A DNA stretch of 64,000 bases from Microglena sp. YARC. Its lineage: Eukaryota > Chlorophyta > Chlorophyceae > Chlamydomonadales > Chlamydomonadaceae. The stretch covers positions 13,461,233 to 13,525,232 of the forward strand of contig CM039462.1 of the NCBI GenBank assembly GCA_022414725.1, in the 5' to 3' direction. A program made the position numbers and the translations under genes. The number at the start of each line of letters is the position of its first letter. Position 1 is the first letter of the stretch. This document shows positions 23,101 to 33,614 of the stretch, piece after piece. A model generated the notes under the pieces. It was not told the DNA's origin. It searched no databases and was given only the letters and a program-made list of their open reading frames with translations.

Positions 23101-25900
23101 CCCAACCCAGCAGACAAACTAACACTCTATTTGTGATCCACGCAACCCAACCCAGCAGACAAATACGCGATTGTTGTGATCATTTGTGATCCACCCAACC
23201 CGAGAGACAGACAAGCAAATAAGGGCCCATTGTGATCCACGCAACCCTATTTGGGGTAAATAACCACTTTTCCATATCCTTTTTTATGCAGACAAAATTT
23301 GTTGTGAGGACAACCATTGGTGCATCCATGCGCCAACCCAACCAGCAGACAAATACACCATTGTGATCCCGGCACGCCCAACCCAGCACAAAATACACCA
23401 TAATCGCCTTGTGATCCACGCAACCCAAACCAGCAGACAAATACACCAATTGTCGATCAACTATGCAACCCAACCAGCAGATCCAAATTACACCATTGTG
23501 ATCGCACACCGCACTCGCCCACGCCAACCCAACCAGCAGACAAATCAGCACGCCAACCCAACCCAGCAGACAAATCACGCCATTTGTGATCCCACGCAAC
23601 CCAACCCAGCATTAAAAAGACAAATATTCCATTTTAGAGTAGTCGCATTGTGCATCCACGCAACCCAACCAGCAGACCCAACCAGCGACAAATACACCAT
23701 TGTGATCCACGCAACCCAGCCCCAAGCCCAGCAGACACAATACACCATTGTTATCCACGCAACCCAACCCACCAGCAGACAATACACCCCATTTGGCTCG
23801 ATCCAAAGCAACCCAATCCAGCAGACAAATACACCATCACACCATGTGATCCACGCAACCCACCCAGCAGACAAATACACCATGTGCATTCCAAACCCCG
23901 TCTCAACCAGCAGACATACACCATTTTGTGATCCTCTCACGGAACCCACCCAGCAGACAAATACACCATTGTGATCCACGCAACCCAACCCAGCAGACAA
24001 ATACGGCCGATATGTGATCCACGCAACCCAACCCCCCAGCAGACAAATACGGCATTGTGTCCACCGCGCTACCCAATCCCAGCAAGATACACCATTTGAT
24101 CCACGCAACCAACCCAAGCAGACAAAATACACCATTGTGATCACGCAACCCAACCAGCAGACAAATACACCATTGTGATCCACGCAAGACCCAATCCCAG
24201 CAACAAATACCATTTGTGATCCCAGCAACCCAAACCAGCAAGACAAATACACCATTGTGATCCAACCAACCCAACCCAGCAGACAAATACACCATTGTGA
24301 TCCAAAACCAACCCAGCAAATACGGCGGTGACAAATACAAGCCCAGCAGAATTGTGATCCACGCAAAACCCAACCCAGCAGACCAAACACCATTGTGATC
24401 CCGCAACCTCAAACCCAAGCAGACAAATACACCATTGTGATCCACGCAACCAACCCAGACAGACAAAACACCATATCCATTACGTGATCCACGCAACCCA
24501 ACCCAGCATACAATACCATTGTGATCCATACACCATTGTGATCCACGCAACCCAAACCCAGCAACAAATACACAATCGTGATCCACGCAAGACCCAATAC
24601 AGCATACACCATTGTGAATCCACGCAACCCAACCAGCAGACAAATACACCATTGGTGATCCACGCAACCCAACCCAGCAGACATATACACCATTGTGATC
24701 CACGAACCCAACCCAAGCAGACAATCCACGCAACCCCAACCCAGCAGACAAATACACCACGGCAACCCAACCCAGAGACAAATATCCACGCAAACCCCAG
24801 CAGACCATACCAATCCACTGCCAACCCAGCAAGACATACACCATTGTGATCCCATCACGCAACCCAACCCTAATACACCCCACGCAACCCACCAGCAGGT
24901 GTGACACGCAATACACCATTGTGATCCACGCAACCCAACCCAGCAGAACAATACACCATTGTGACAAATCCCCACACCATACACCTAGTGATCCACGCAA
25001 CCCAACCCAGCTAGATCCATACACATTTGTTGATAAGCAATCCCAATCCCAGCAGACCCAGCAGCATGACAGTGATCCACGCAATCGCAACACACATGTG
25101 TCGCAACCCAAAACAACAACCCATTTGAGACAATACGCCAATCCATCGCAGCATACGCAGTGATCCATACACCACGCAACCACGCACGACATTGCTGCAC
25201 CACCCATTTACACCATTGTGATGACAAAATCATCACCATATGAAAAAAGCAGACACCACCAATGTGATCCACGCAATTACACCATTGTGAATAACACCAA
25301 CCACGCCAACCAAATACACCACCATGTGATCCACCACGCACCAACCAGTCACCATTGGTGACACGCAACCCAACGCAGCAGACAACTACATTGTGATACG
25401 GCAAACCTCCAACCCAGCAGACAAATACACCAATCTGTACACCATTGATCCACGCAACCACAACCCAGCAGACAGATCCACGCAATACCCAACCCAGCCA
25501 AATACAGCATTGTGGATACGCAACCCAATCCGCAACCCAACTCCAGCAGACGTGATCGCAACCCAACCCAGTGAATCACGCAACCCAATACAATACACAA
25601 TTGTGACCCAGCAGTGATCCACCGCAACCCAACCCAGCCGGAAGACAAATACACCATTGTGATCCACTTGCACGCAACCCACCCAGCAGACAAATACACC
25701 ATTGTGATCCACGCAACCCAACCCAGCAGACAAATACACCATTGTGAATCCATCGCAACCCAAGCCAAAGCAGACAAATACAGCCATGTGTGAATCACGC
25801 AACCACCCAGCAGACAAATACACCATTGTGATGCCACGCCAGAGAACCAAATACACCAGTTTGTGATCACCATTGTGATCCACATAAACCAAACCTAACT
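20100..25900 (+). repeat. 40-bp satellite array, about 5.8 kb
   Basis: The consensus unit is ccattgtgatccacgcaacc followed by caacccagcagacaaataca, 40 bp. It is nearly perfect at 20690-20820, 20930-21060 and 22020-22270, and elsewhere is scrambled by many one-base indels and partial units. Because 40 is not a multiple of 3 and the unit has few stops, the - strand is open in all three frames, giving artefactual peptides such as CWVGLRGSQW. No gene is supported here. It follows a donor site at 19593, so it is probably an expanded intron. Confidence 0.9.
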
Positions 25901-25904
25901 AGAT

Positions 25905-26240
25905 CACCATAATCAATATGCTCCGCCACGTCCAGTCGGCATGGCCTGCTTTATAAATGCGTGGCCTGCTTCCTGGCCTGCTTTATTAAAAAAACTGCAT
26001 CCCTAAACCCTAAACCCTAAACTGTAAACCCTGAACTATATGCTCCACAGCGCCTAGACGTCGTGGCCTGCTCTCTTCGCTGCTCCCTCGAAAAGACAAC
26101 GTGCAACACGATCAACAGCGTCGCTAGCTGACCATGGCCTGCCTTCTTTCTTAAAAAACAAAAATCAAACTCCAACCCTAAACCCTAATCAATATGCTCC
26201 ACAGCGGCCCCAGACGGCGTGCCTGCCTCTCTTCGCTGCC
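25905..26240 (+). repeat. About 140-bp repeat with interstitial CCCTAAA telomere-like runs
   Basis: Three units contain atatgctccacagcg, ctagacgtcgtggcctgc, tctcttcgctgc with ctccctc, and acaacgtgcaacacgatcaa. Between units lie ccctaaaccctaaaccctaa (about 26003-26022), then a degraded continuation, and aaccctaaaccctaatc (about 26173). The heptamer CCCTAAA is the plant-type telomere repeat. The run is only about 3 perfect units, so this is interstitial and not a chromosome end. Confidence 0.7.
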
Positions 26241-27657
26241 TCCCTCAAAAATGACAACATGCAACACGATCAACAGCCGTCGCCAGCTTCATCTCGGGAG
26301 CACCGCAGCTCCAGGGTGGACAGGTGATCGTGCTGGGGGAGTGGACCAATGGTACCAGCCCGGTTACAATGGAGAACCTTGTCACCGGAATGTACTCCTT
26401 TCAGGCTGAGAATGGTGGTGGTGGTGTGGGGGGGGGGGGATTGGTGGGTGGAGAACCTTGTCACCGGAATGTACTCCTTTCAGGTGAGAATGTGTTGTGG
26501 TGGTGGTGGGGGGGGGGATTGGTGGTGGAGAACCTTTTACTCACCGGAATGTACTACTCCTTCAGGTGAGAATGGTGGTGGTGGTGGTGGGGGGGGGGGA
26601 TTGTGGTGGAGAACCTTAGTGTCACGGAATGTACTCCTTTTCAGGTGAGAAATGGTGGGGTCAGTGTGTGTATGTGTGTGGTGTGGTGGTGGTGGGTGGG
26701 GGTGGGGGGGGGGGGATTGTGGTGGAGAACCCTGGCACGGGACTACTCCTTTCAGGTGAGAATGGTGGGGGCAGTGTGTGTGTATGTGGTTGGTGGGGTG
26801 GGGGTGGGGGTGGGGGTGGTGGGGTGGGGGTGGGGGGGGATTGGTGGTGGAGAACCCTGGCACGGAACTACTCCTTTCAGGTGAGAATGGTGGGCTCAGT
26901 GTGTGTGTATGTGTGTGGTGGTGTGGTGGTGGTGGTGTGGTGGTGGTGGTGCGTGGTGGTGGTGGGGGGGGGGGCGGGAATGGGTGGGAGAACCCTGGCA
27001 CGGGACTACTCCTTTCAGGTGAGAATGGTGGGGCTGTGGGGGTAGGGGAGGGGGCAGGGGAGGGCTGGGACGGTTGTGGGGTTTGGGGGCCGGGACAGGG
27101 GTGAAGTTGGGGTTGTTGTTGTTGTTGGGGAGTTGGCGGTGACTGGGGGGAGTGGACCATTGGAACCAGCCCCGATCACCATGGAGAACCTTGAAACAGG
27201 AATGTTCTCCTTTCAGGTGAGAATGGTGGGTCAGTGTGTGTGTGTATGTGTGTGGTGGGTGGTGGTGGGGGTGGGGGTGGTGGTGGGGGTGGTGGTGGGG
27301 GTGGTGGGGGGGGGGGATTGTGGTGGAGAACCCTGGCCGGACTACTCCTTTCAGGTGAGAATGGTGGGGCTGTGGGGGTAGGGGAGGGGCAGGGGAGGGG
27401 CTGGGACGGTTGGGGGTTGGGGGCCGGGGAACAGGGGTGAAGTTGGGTTGTTGTTGTTGTTGGGCGTTGCGGTGACCGGGGGGTGGACCATTGGAACCAG
27501 CCCCATCCACCATGGAGAACCTTGTAACAGGAATGTACTCCTTTTTAGGTGAGAATGGTGGGGTCAGTGTGTGTGTGTATGGGTGGGTGGGTGGGGTGTT
27601 GGGTGGGGAGGAGGAGGAGGGTACTCCTTTCAGGTTTGAGAATGGTGGGGGCAATGA

Positions 27658-27690
<33 letters not shown>

Positions 27691-28500
27691 GTTGGTGGTT
27701 GTGGTGGCTGGGGGAGTGGACCAATGGGACCAGCCCATCACCATTGAGAAGTTTGTAACGGGATGTACTCTTTCAGGTGAGAATGGTGGGGGCAATGAAA
27801 GGGCGGGGGGGGGGAGGGGCTGGGGAAGTGGACCAATGGGACCAGCCCCATCACCATTGAGAAGCTTGTAACGGGAATGTACTCCTTTCAGGTAAGAATG
27901 GTGGGGGCAATGAGAAGGGGGGGGGAGTTGGTGGTTGTGGTGGCTGGGGAGTAGACCAATGGGACCAGCCCATCACCAATTGAGAAGCTTGTAACGGGAA
28001 TGTACTCCTTTCAGGTAAGAATGGTGGGGGCAATGAGAAGGGGGTGTGTGTGGGGGGAGAAAGGGCTGGGGAAGTGACCAATGGGACCAGCCATCACCAA
28101 GGAGAAGCTTGTATCGGGAATGTACTCTTTTCAGTTGAGATGGTGGGGCAATGAGAGGGGGGGGGGGCGGTGGCTGGGGAAGTGGACCCAATGGGACCAG
28201 CCCCATCACCATGGAGAACCTTGTAACTAGAATGTACTCTTTTCAGGTGAGAGGGGGGGGGGCAATGAGAGGGGGGAGGGGGGGGGGGGCGGTGGCTGGG
28301 AAATTGGACCCAATGGGACCAGCCCCATCACCATGGAGAACCTTGTAACGGGAATGTACTATTTTCAGGTGAGAGGGGGGGGCAGTGAGAGGGGGGGAGG
28401 GGGGGGGGGGGGGGGGGGAGTTGGTGGTGGTGGTGGCTGGAGGAGTGGACCAATGGAACCAGCCCCATCACCATGGAGGAGGAGGAGAAGGAGGAAGCAA
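26240..28500 (+). CDS. PKD/REJ-like exon (TMENLVTGMYSFQ), about 16 tandem copies
   Basis: The first and longest copy (about 26279-26400) reads VASFISGAPQLQGGQVIVLG, EWTNGTSPVT and MENLVTGMYSFQ. About 15 shorter copies (at 26450, 26528, 26608, 26723, 26850, 26990, 27182, 27325, 27512, 27745, 27855, 27985, 28100, 28211, 28336 and a partial at 28475) keep WTNGTSPITMENLVTGMYSFQ-type sequence or only the last part, each followed by CAG/GTGAGA or CAG/GTAAGA. PKD and REJ-module domains carry an L-x-x-G-x-Y-x-F strand like this one. Introns are G- and GT-rich with long G runs. Which copies are spliced cannot be told; not all would keep phase. Extracellular placement before the membrane helix fits. 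Confidence 0.5.
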
Positions 28501-28670
28501 CAACGATATTGGTAGTTCTAGTGGTACAATTCTAGTTCTATTGGTATTTCTATTGGTATTTCTAGTGGTACAATTCTAATTATAGTTATATTGGTAGTTC
28601 TAGTGGTACAATTTACAGTCCATGCCAACCAATCCAACCATCTAAACCAACTTCTATTGCCTCCCCTGCA
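28500..28670 (+). repeat. (GGTA)-(TTCTAGTGGTACAATTC) short repeats
   Basis: Variants of ggtagttctagtggtacaat recur about five times after the last PKD-like copy. Non-coding. Confidence 0.6.
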
Positions 28671-28790
28671 TGTATGTTACAGTCCAGGGGTAGGCCAAAT
28701 AGGCTAAAGGGAAGTGCCCAACCATGATAGGAAGGGCTAAAAAGAGCAAATATTGATGAACTGAACCTCAAACAATTGTTTTACTGACAG
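28670..28790 (+). repeat. Dispersed 'TTACAGTCCAGGGG' element
   Basis: Near-consensus copy beginning tgtatgttacagtccagggg with the long right extension (gaactgaacctcaaacaatt). It is immediately followed by an ectopic copy of the DADVYY exon unit. Confidence 0.85.
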
Positions 28791-28814
28791 TGGCCCTGAC
28801 TTAGTGCTACTGTG

Positions 28815-29150
28815 ATCATGGATCATCCGGTGATGCTGGCGATTTCTACTGTCCTTGGCTGTTTGCCCCTGGCACCCCCTTCTGTCAGACACTCCTAATC
28901 CACTCACACCCACCCACCCCACCCCATAATGAATTGAACTGAAACCCATACAATGCCTGTACAGGTCTGAGGAGTGGACGGGGGCCCTGACTTCGTCCTA
29001 CAGTGATCATTTAATTTTATGATTCGTCAAAATCAGTGAAGCTAGCATGAGGCAAGAATCCCCAAACCCCAAACAATACCTGAAGAGGTCCGAGGTTTGG
29101 CCACCCCAACAGCCCCACGCAACTGCACATATTTTGAGAGGCTTGTGGTC
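28815..29150 (+). pseudogene. Ectopic, degraded copies of upstream exons
   Basis: At 28825-28900, gtgatgctggcgatttctac then tgtccttggctgtttgcccc is a diverged copy of the exon amplified at 10.4-11.2 kb. At about 28950-28980, cctgtacaggtctgaggagt then ggacggg is a partial copy of the start of the juxtamembrane exon (29598). The order suggests that a segment was copied and decayed. The rest of the interval (28985-29150) is unassigned. Confidence 0.5.
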
Positions 29151-29154
29151 CACC

Positions 29155-29265
29155 CCATGTATGTTACAGTCCAGGGGTAGGCCAAATAGGCTACAGGGAC
29201 TTGCCCAACCTTGATAGGAAGGGCTAAAAATGAAAAGCAATGATGAACTGAACCCCCCCAAAACT
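29155..29265 (+). repeat. Dispersed 'TTACAGTCCAGGGG' element
   Basis: Near-identical to the copy at 28670, about 485 bp away in the same orientation. Each is followed by a copy of the same exon-like sequence, so the two may be a duplication of about 500-600 bp and not two separate insertions. Confidence 0.85.
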
Positions 29266-29439
29266 GCAAAGCTAATCCCCCAACCATTGGCACTAATCCA
29301 GCTTTGTTCTAACAGGTTTGCTTCGGTACGGCCAACCAAACAATCTCTGCACCCCCCTCCGTCCGATACTCCCAATCCACTCACCCGACCCCACCCACCG
29401 ACGCCCACTCACCCACATACCACCCTCCCACCCCCCACC

Positions 29440-29560
29440 TGGCCATGCAGTTTCGATACCATCCCCGTTGCCGGTGAGGCTGACGTGAACTGCTGCCGCT
29501 GTCTTTATGCCCCTGGCACCCCCCTCCGTCCGATACTCCCAATCCACTCACCCCAGCCCA
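29440..29560 (+). CDS. Ectopic copy of DADVYYCRRL-like exon
   Basis: Follows tggccatgcag and reads FDTIPVAGEADVNCCRCLYA then PGTPPS in one clean frame. It is a relative of the array at 10.4-11.2 kb but 18 kb away, and it lies in better-quality sequence. This helps to show that the array core is open when sequencing errors are absent. Confidence 0.45.
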
Positions 29561-29597
29561 CCCCACCATGAACTGAACCCCAAACGATACCTGCACA

Positions 29598-29737
29598 GGC
29601 GCGAGGAGTGGACCTGTCTGGGAATGTTGGAGAGCCTTCAGAGGCCTATACTTTCTGGGTCGATACTGATCCCAGTGGATCTGTGGGGAAGAGCAGCAAC
29701 AACAGCACCAGAAATCTGATCATCATCATCGTAGTAT
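29598..29737 (+). CDS. Juxtamembrane exon and start of transmembrane helix
   Basis: After an acceptor-like cctgcacag (ending 29598) one frame reads GVDLSGNVGEPSEAYTFWVD, TDPSGSVGKS and SNNSTRNLIIIIVVS. It stops at gtatcag/gtatgt, a canonical donor at about 29739. It has two N-glycosylation-type sequons (NNS, NST) and ends in the hydrophobic run LIIIIVVS. The helix is completed by the exon at 31300: joined in phase, the two give an uninterrupted hydrophobic segment of about 20 residues. Extracellular side to the left, cytosol to the right, as in a type I membrane protein. Confidence 0.65.
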
Positions 29738-29805
29738 CAGGTATGTATGTATGTATGTATGTATGTATGTATGTATGTATATATGTATGTATGTATGTAT
29801 GTCAC
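29738..29805 (+). repeat. (GTAT)n microsatellite
   Basis: Fifteen or so GTAT units at the start of the intron after the juxtamembrane exon; the donor GTATGT is itself part of the array. Confidence 0.95.
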
Positions 29806-29939
29806 TCATTGGGTTGGGTGCATCTTGCATAGGCCTATGGGCATTTATATTTGCATCCTGTCTGTTTCTGTTCCCTTTTCCTGTCTTCCTGTTGTTTGTT
29901 CATCTAAATGAATCTCCTCATGCTGATAGCTTGGTTGGC

Positions 29940-30445
29940 CGTGCCCTGTATCTGCACTGATTTTGCACTGTACTGCTCATTGTAGTGCTTTGACATCGCT
30001 ATGTCCTCATGCTGATTGTTTGGTTGGTCGTACCCTAAAGCTGCACTGATTTTGCACTGTACTGCTCATTGTAGTGCTTTGACATCGCTATGTCCTCATG
30101 CTGATTGTTTGGTTGGTCGTACCCTAAAGCTGCACTGATTTTGCACTGTATTGCTCGTTGTAGTGCTTTGACATCGCTGTGTCCTCATGCTGATTCCTTA
30201 CTTGGTCGTACCCTGTAGCTGCACTGCTTTTGCACTGTATTGCTCGTTGTAGTGCTTTGACATCGCTATGTCCTCATGCTGATTGTTTGGTTGGTCGTAC
30301 CCTAAAGCTGCACTGATTTTGCACTGTACTGCTCATTGTAGTGCTTTGACATCGCTATGTCCTCATGCTGATTCCTTAGTTGGTCGTACCCTGTAGCTGC
30401 ACTGCTTTTGCACTGTATTGCTCATTGTAGTGCTTTGACGCCGCT
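29940..30445 (+). repeat. 89-bp tandem repeat, 6 copies, intronic
   Basis: Units beginning ctgcactgattttgcactgt at 29952, 30041, 30130, 30219, 30308 and 30397 give an exact 89-bp period, with two alternating variants (gattgtttggttgg and gattccttacttgg/agttgg). Non-coding and inside the intron that splits the transmembrane helix. Confidence 0.95.
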
Positions 30446-30544
30446 AAAACCATGAAGGCACTTCAGAAGTGTGTCCAATCCAATTTAGTATTATCCAATC
30501 CAATATAATGTAAGTTTATCTCATCTCATCTAATATAATCTGCC

Positions 30545-31290
30545 CCATTTTGCAGTTGGTGTTGGCATCCTGCTGTTGGGATTTTTGTAGATGTCCCTGT
30601 ATTACCGCAGCAAGATGTTGGTAGTACAGGAACATCCACAAACATCCTGTTGCTGGGATGTATGTGAAAGTTCCTGTATAACCATGTTATCTCATCACAT
30701 CTAATATAATCTGCCCCGTTTTGCAGTTGCTGGTGGCATCCTATTGTTGGGAGGTTTGTAGATGTTCCTGTATTACCATGTTTGGCGGAGCCCCCCCTTC
30801 TGGGGGGCGGGAGCCCCCAGGGTTACCTATTTGTCCGTCCAACCAACCATCCATCCATCCATCCGTCTGACCGTGATGAAGCCCGACACGTCAGCCAACG
30901 GTCTCGTAACTAACTCGCTTCCGTTGCCACCTGTCGCTCCCTCGCGATCACTCTCCGCCAATTTTTAGCGTCGCAGGCGACGCTGCATCGAACTTGTATC
31001 TCATTTCATTTAATATAATCTGCCCGTTTTGCAGTTGGTGTTGGCATCCTGTTATTGGGAGGTTTTGTTGATGTTTCTGTATTACTGCCGCAAGAAGTTG
31101 CTAGCACACGAACATCCACAAACATCCTGTTGCTGGGATGTATGTGAATGTTCGTGTATAACCATGTTATCTCATATCATCTAATATCATCTGCCCCGTT
31201 TTGCAGTTGCTGTTGGCATCCTGCTGTTGGGATGTTTGTGGATGTTCCTGTATTACCATATTATCTCATCTCATCTAATTTAATCTGCCT
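30545..31290 (+). pseudogene. Four decayed copies of the transmembrane exon
   Basis: Copies at about 30553-30615, 30724-30780, 31032-31100 and 31204-31262 follow ccgttttgcag and share gttggtgttggcatcctgct and gttgggatgtttgtggatgt with the intact exon at 31300. They carry in-frame stops (ggatttttgtag, ggaggtttgtag) or lose the frame after the helix. Further fragments (aacatcctgttgctgggatg) lie near 30635 and 31115. They look like non-functional tandem copies left of the working exon. Confidence 0.65.
30779..30995 (+). mobile_element. Dispersed repeat 'CGGAGCCCCCCTTCTGGGG', + copy
   Basis: About 215 bp starting tgtttggcggagcccccc and ending aggcgacgctgcatcg. It splits a transmembrane-exon copy. 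A similar copy lies in reverse orientation at 40578-40815, and its end fragment recurs at 47762-47830. It contains a tetranucleotide run (atccatcc). No long terminal inverted repeats were seen; it is probably a non-autonomous element. Confidence 0.65.
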
Positions 31291-31297
31291 CGTTTTG

Positions 31298-31512
31298 CAG
31301 TTGGTGTTGGCGTCCTGTTGTTGGGCGGTCTGTGGATGTTCCTGTACCTCCGCCGCAAGAAGTCAGATGCTGCGCAAGATCTCAGATCTGGTGCTGATCT
31401 GAAGCCCGTACCAAATGGGGTCCCAGGGGGGGGCGCAGGTCAACAGAACGCTAGGGGGGCTGCTTTCCTTAGCTCTCCAAGAAGCAATCAAGTAGTTCCG
31501 ACAGGGCAGGTA
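31298..31512 (+). CDS. Transmembrane helix and cytosolic-tail exon
   Basis: After gttttgcag the frame continues the preceding exon as [17 protein letters not shown], a hydrophobic segment, then RRKKS, a basic stop-transfer cluster. A polar Gly/Asn/Pro-rich tail follows ([34 protein letters not shown]). It ends gggcag/gtatgagt, a good donor at 31510. The positive-inside rule puts this tail in the cytosol, making the protein a single-pass type I membrane protein. This is the cleanest exon in the left half of the window and is single-copy in its full length. Confidence 0.75.
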
Positions 31513-33610
31513 TGAGTGTTGGTCTGGAGGGGCTGGTCTGGGTTGTGAGGGCTGGGTTGTGAGGGGCTGGGTTGGGAGGCTGGGTTGGGAGGGGTTGGTT
31601 TGGGAGGGGCTGGGTTGGGAGGGGCTGGTTTGGGAGGGGTTGGGTTGGGAGGGGCTGGGTTGGGAGGGGCTGGGTTGGGAGGGGCTGGGTTGGGAGGGGC
31701 TGGGTTGGGAGGGGCTGGGTTGGGAGGGGCTGGGTTGGGAGGGGCTGGGATGGGAGGGGTTGGGTTGGGAGGGGCTGGGTTGGGAGGGGCTGGGTTGGGA
31801 GGGGCAGGGTTGGGAGGGGCCGGGTTGGGAGGGGCTGGGATGGTCTGGAGGGGCTGGTGTTTAGGTGTGTTGCTATTGGGGGGTAGGGTTCCACTTGGGG
31901 GGTGGGAGGGTGAAATGTACCATAGGACAAGTATGAGGGTTGATCTGGAGGGGCTGGGTTGGCAGGGGCTGGGTTGGTTCGGAGGGGCTGGGCTGGGTTA
32001 GGAGGGACTGGGCTGGGTTAGGAGGGACTGGGCTGGGTTGGGAGGGACTGGGCTGGGTTGGCAGGGGCTGGGTTGGGTTTGGAGGGGCTGGGCTGGGTTA
32101 GGAGGGACTGGGCTGGGTTTGGAGGGGACTGGGCTGGGTTGGGAGGGACTGGGTTGGGTTGGCAGGGGCTAGGTTGGGTTTGGAGGGTCTGGAGGGTCTG
32201 GGTTGGGTTTGGAAGTGCTGGTCTGGGTTAGAAGGGACTGGGTTGGTCTGGGGGGCTGGGTTGGGAGGGACTGGGTTGGGTTGGCAGGGGGCTGGGTTGG
32301 GAGGGGCTGGGTTGGGTTGGCAGGGGCTGGGTTGGGAGGGACTGGATTGGGTTGGCAGGGGCTGGGTTTGGGTTGGCATGGGCTGGGTTTGGGTTGGGCA
32401 GGGGCTGGGTTGGGAGGGACTGGGTTGGGTTGGCAGGGGCTGGGTTGGGTTGGCAGGGGCTGGGTTGGGAGGGACTGGGCTTGGGCTGGCAGGGTCTGGG
32501 TTGGGAGGGACTGGTTGGGTTGGCAGGGGCTGGGTTGGGAGGGACTGGGTTGGGTTGGCAGGGCTGGGTTGGGAGGGCTGGGTTGGGTTGGCAGGGGCTG
32601 GGTTGGGAGGGGCTGGGTTGGGTTGGCAGGGGCTGGGTTGGGAGGGGCTGGGTTGGGTTGGCAGGGGCTGGGTTGGGAAGGGGCTGGGTTGGGTTGGCAG
32701 GGGCTGGGTTGGGAGGGGCTGGGTTGGGTTGGCAGGGGCTGGGTTGGGAGGGGCTGGGTTGGGTTGGCAGGGGCTGGGTTGAGAGGGACTGGGTTGGGTT
32801 GGGAGGGGCTGGGTTGGTATGGAGGGGCTGGTCTGAGGTGCGGTGTTATTGGGAGGGTTAGGGTTCCACTTGGGGAGTGGGAGGGTGGAATGTAACTTAG
32901 GACAGGTATGAGGGATCATCTAGAGGGGCTGGTCTGGGTTGAAAGGGACTGGGTTGGGTTGGGAGGGGCTGGGCTGGGTTGGGTTGGGAGGGGCTGGGTT
33001 GGGTTGGGAAGGGCTGGGATGGTCTGGCGGGGCTGGTCTAAGGTGTGGTGCTACTGGGGGGGGGGTAGGGTTCCACTTGGGGGGTGGGAGGGTGGAATGT
33101 AACGTAGGACAGGTATCAGGGATGATCTGGAGGGGCTGGGCTGGGTTAGGTTGGCAGGGACTGGATTGGGAGGGGCTGGGTTGAGGTGTGGTGCTATTGG
33201 GTGGTTTAGGGTTTCACTTTGGGGGTGCAAAGGTGGAATGTAACGTAGGACAGGTATGAGGGATGATCTGGAAGGGCTGGGCTGTGTTGGGTTGGCAGGG
33301 GCTGGGTTGGGTTGGGAGGGGCTGGGTTGGGTTGGGAGGGGCTGGGAGGGGCTGGGTTGGGAGGGGCTGGGTTGGGAGGGGCTGGGATGGTCTGGAGGGG
33401 CTGGGATGGTCTGGAGGGGCTGGGATGGGTTGGGTTGGGAGGGGCTGGGAGGGACTGGGTTGGGAGGGGCTGGGATGGTCTGGAGGGGCTGGGCTGGGTT
33501 GGGTTGGGAGGGGCTGGGATGGTCTGGAGGGGCTGGTCTGAGGTGCAGTGCTATTGGGGGAGAAGGGTTTAGGGTTCCACTTGGGGGGTGGGAGGCTGGA
33601 CAGTAACGTA
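31513..33610 (+). repeat. G-rich minisatellite (GGGTTGGGAGGGGCT), about 2.1 kb
   Basis: A 15-bp-class unit gggttgggaggggct repeats perfectly at 31590-31800 and with variants to 33540. A longer block (ttccacttggggggtgggag, ggtggaatgtaacgtaggac, aggtatgagggatgatctgg) recurs near 31890, 32870, 33070, 33220 and 33565, giving a higher-order structure. Part of that block (gacaggtatgagg) resembles the donor region of the tail exon, so the array probably arose from the exon-intron border. Many GGG runs give strong G-quadruplex potential on the + strand. Frames over it are artefactual. Confidence 0.95.
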
Positions 33611-33614
33611 GCAC

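Noticed and set aside
20100..25900. Long - strand open frames with CWVGLRGSQWC-like peptides, up to several hundred residues
   Set aside because: They are translations of a 40-bp satellite. The unit is not a multiple of 3, so all three frames cycle through the same peptide, and frames stay open only because the unit lacks stops.
20100..25900. CRISPR array
   Set aside because: Repeats are directly adjacent with no unique spacers, there are no cas genes, and the window is eukaryotic.
26003..26022. Chromosome end (telomere)
   Set aside because: Only about three heptamers, flanked by unrelated sequence on both sides and embedded in a local repeat.
31513..33610. Glycine/tryptophan- or proline-rich repeat proteins
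   Set aside because: All frames of a 15-bp G-rich minisatellite are open; the preceding exon ends at a good donor just before it.
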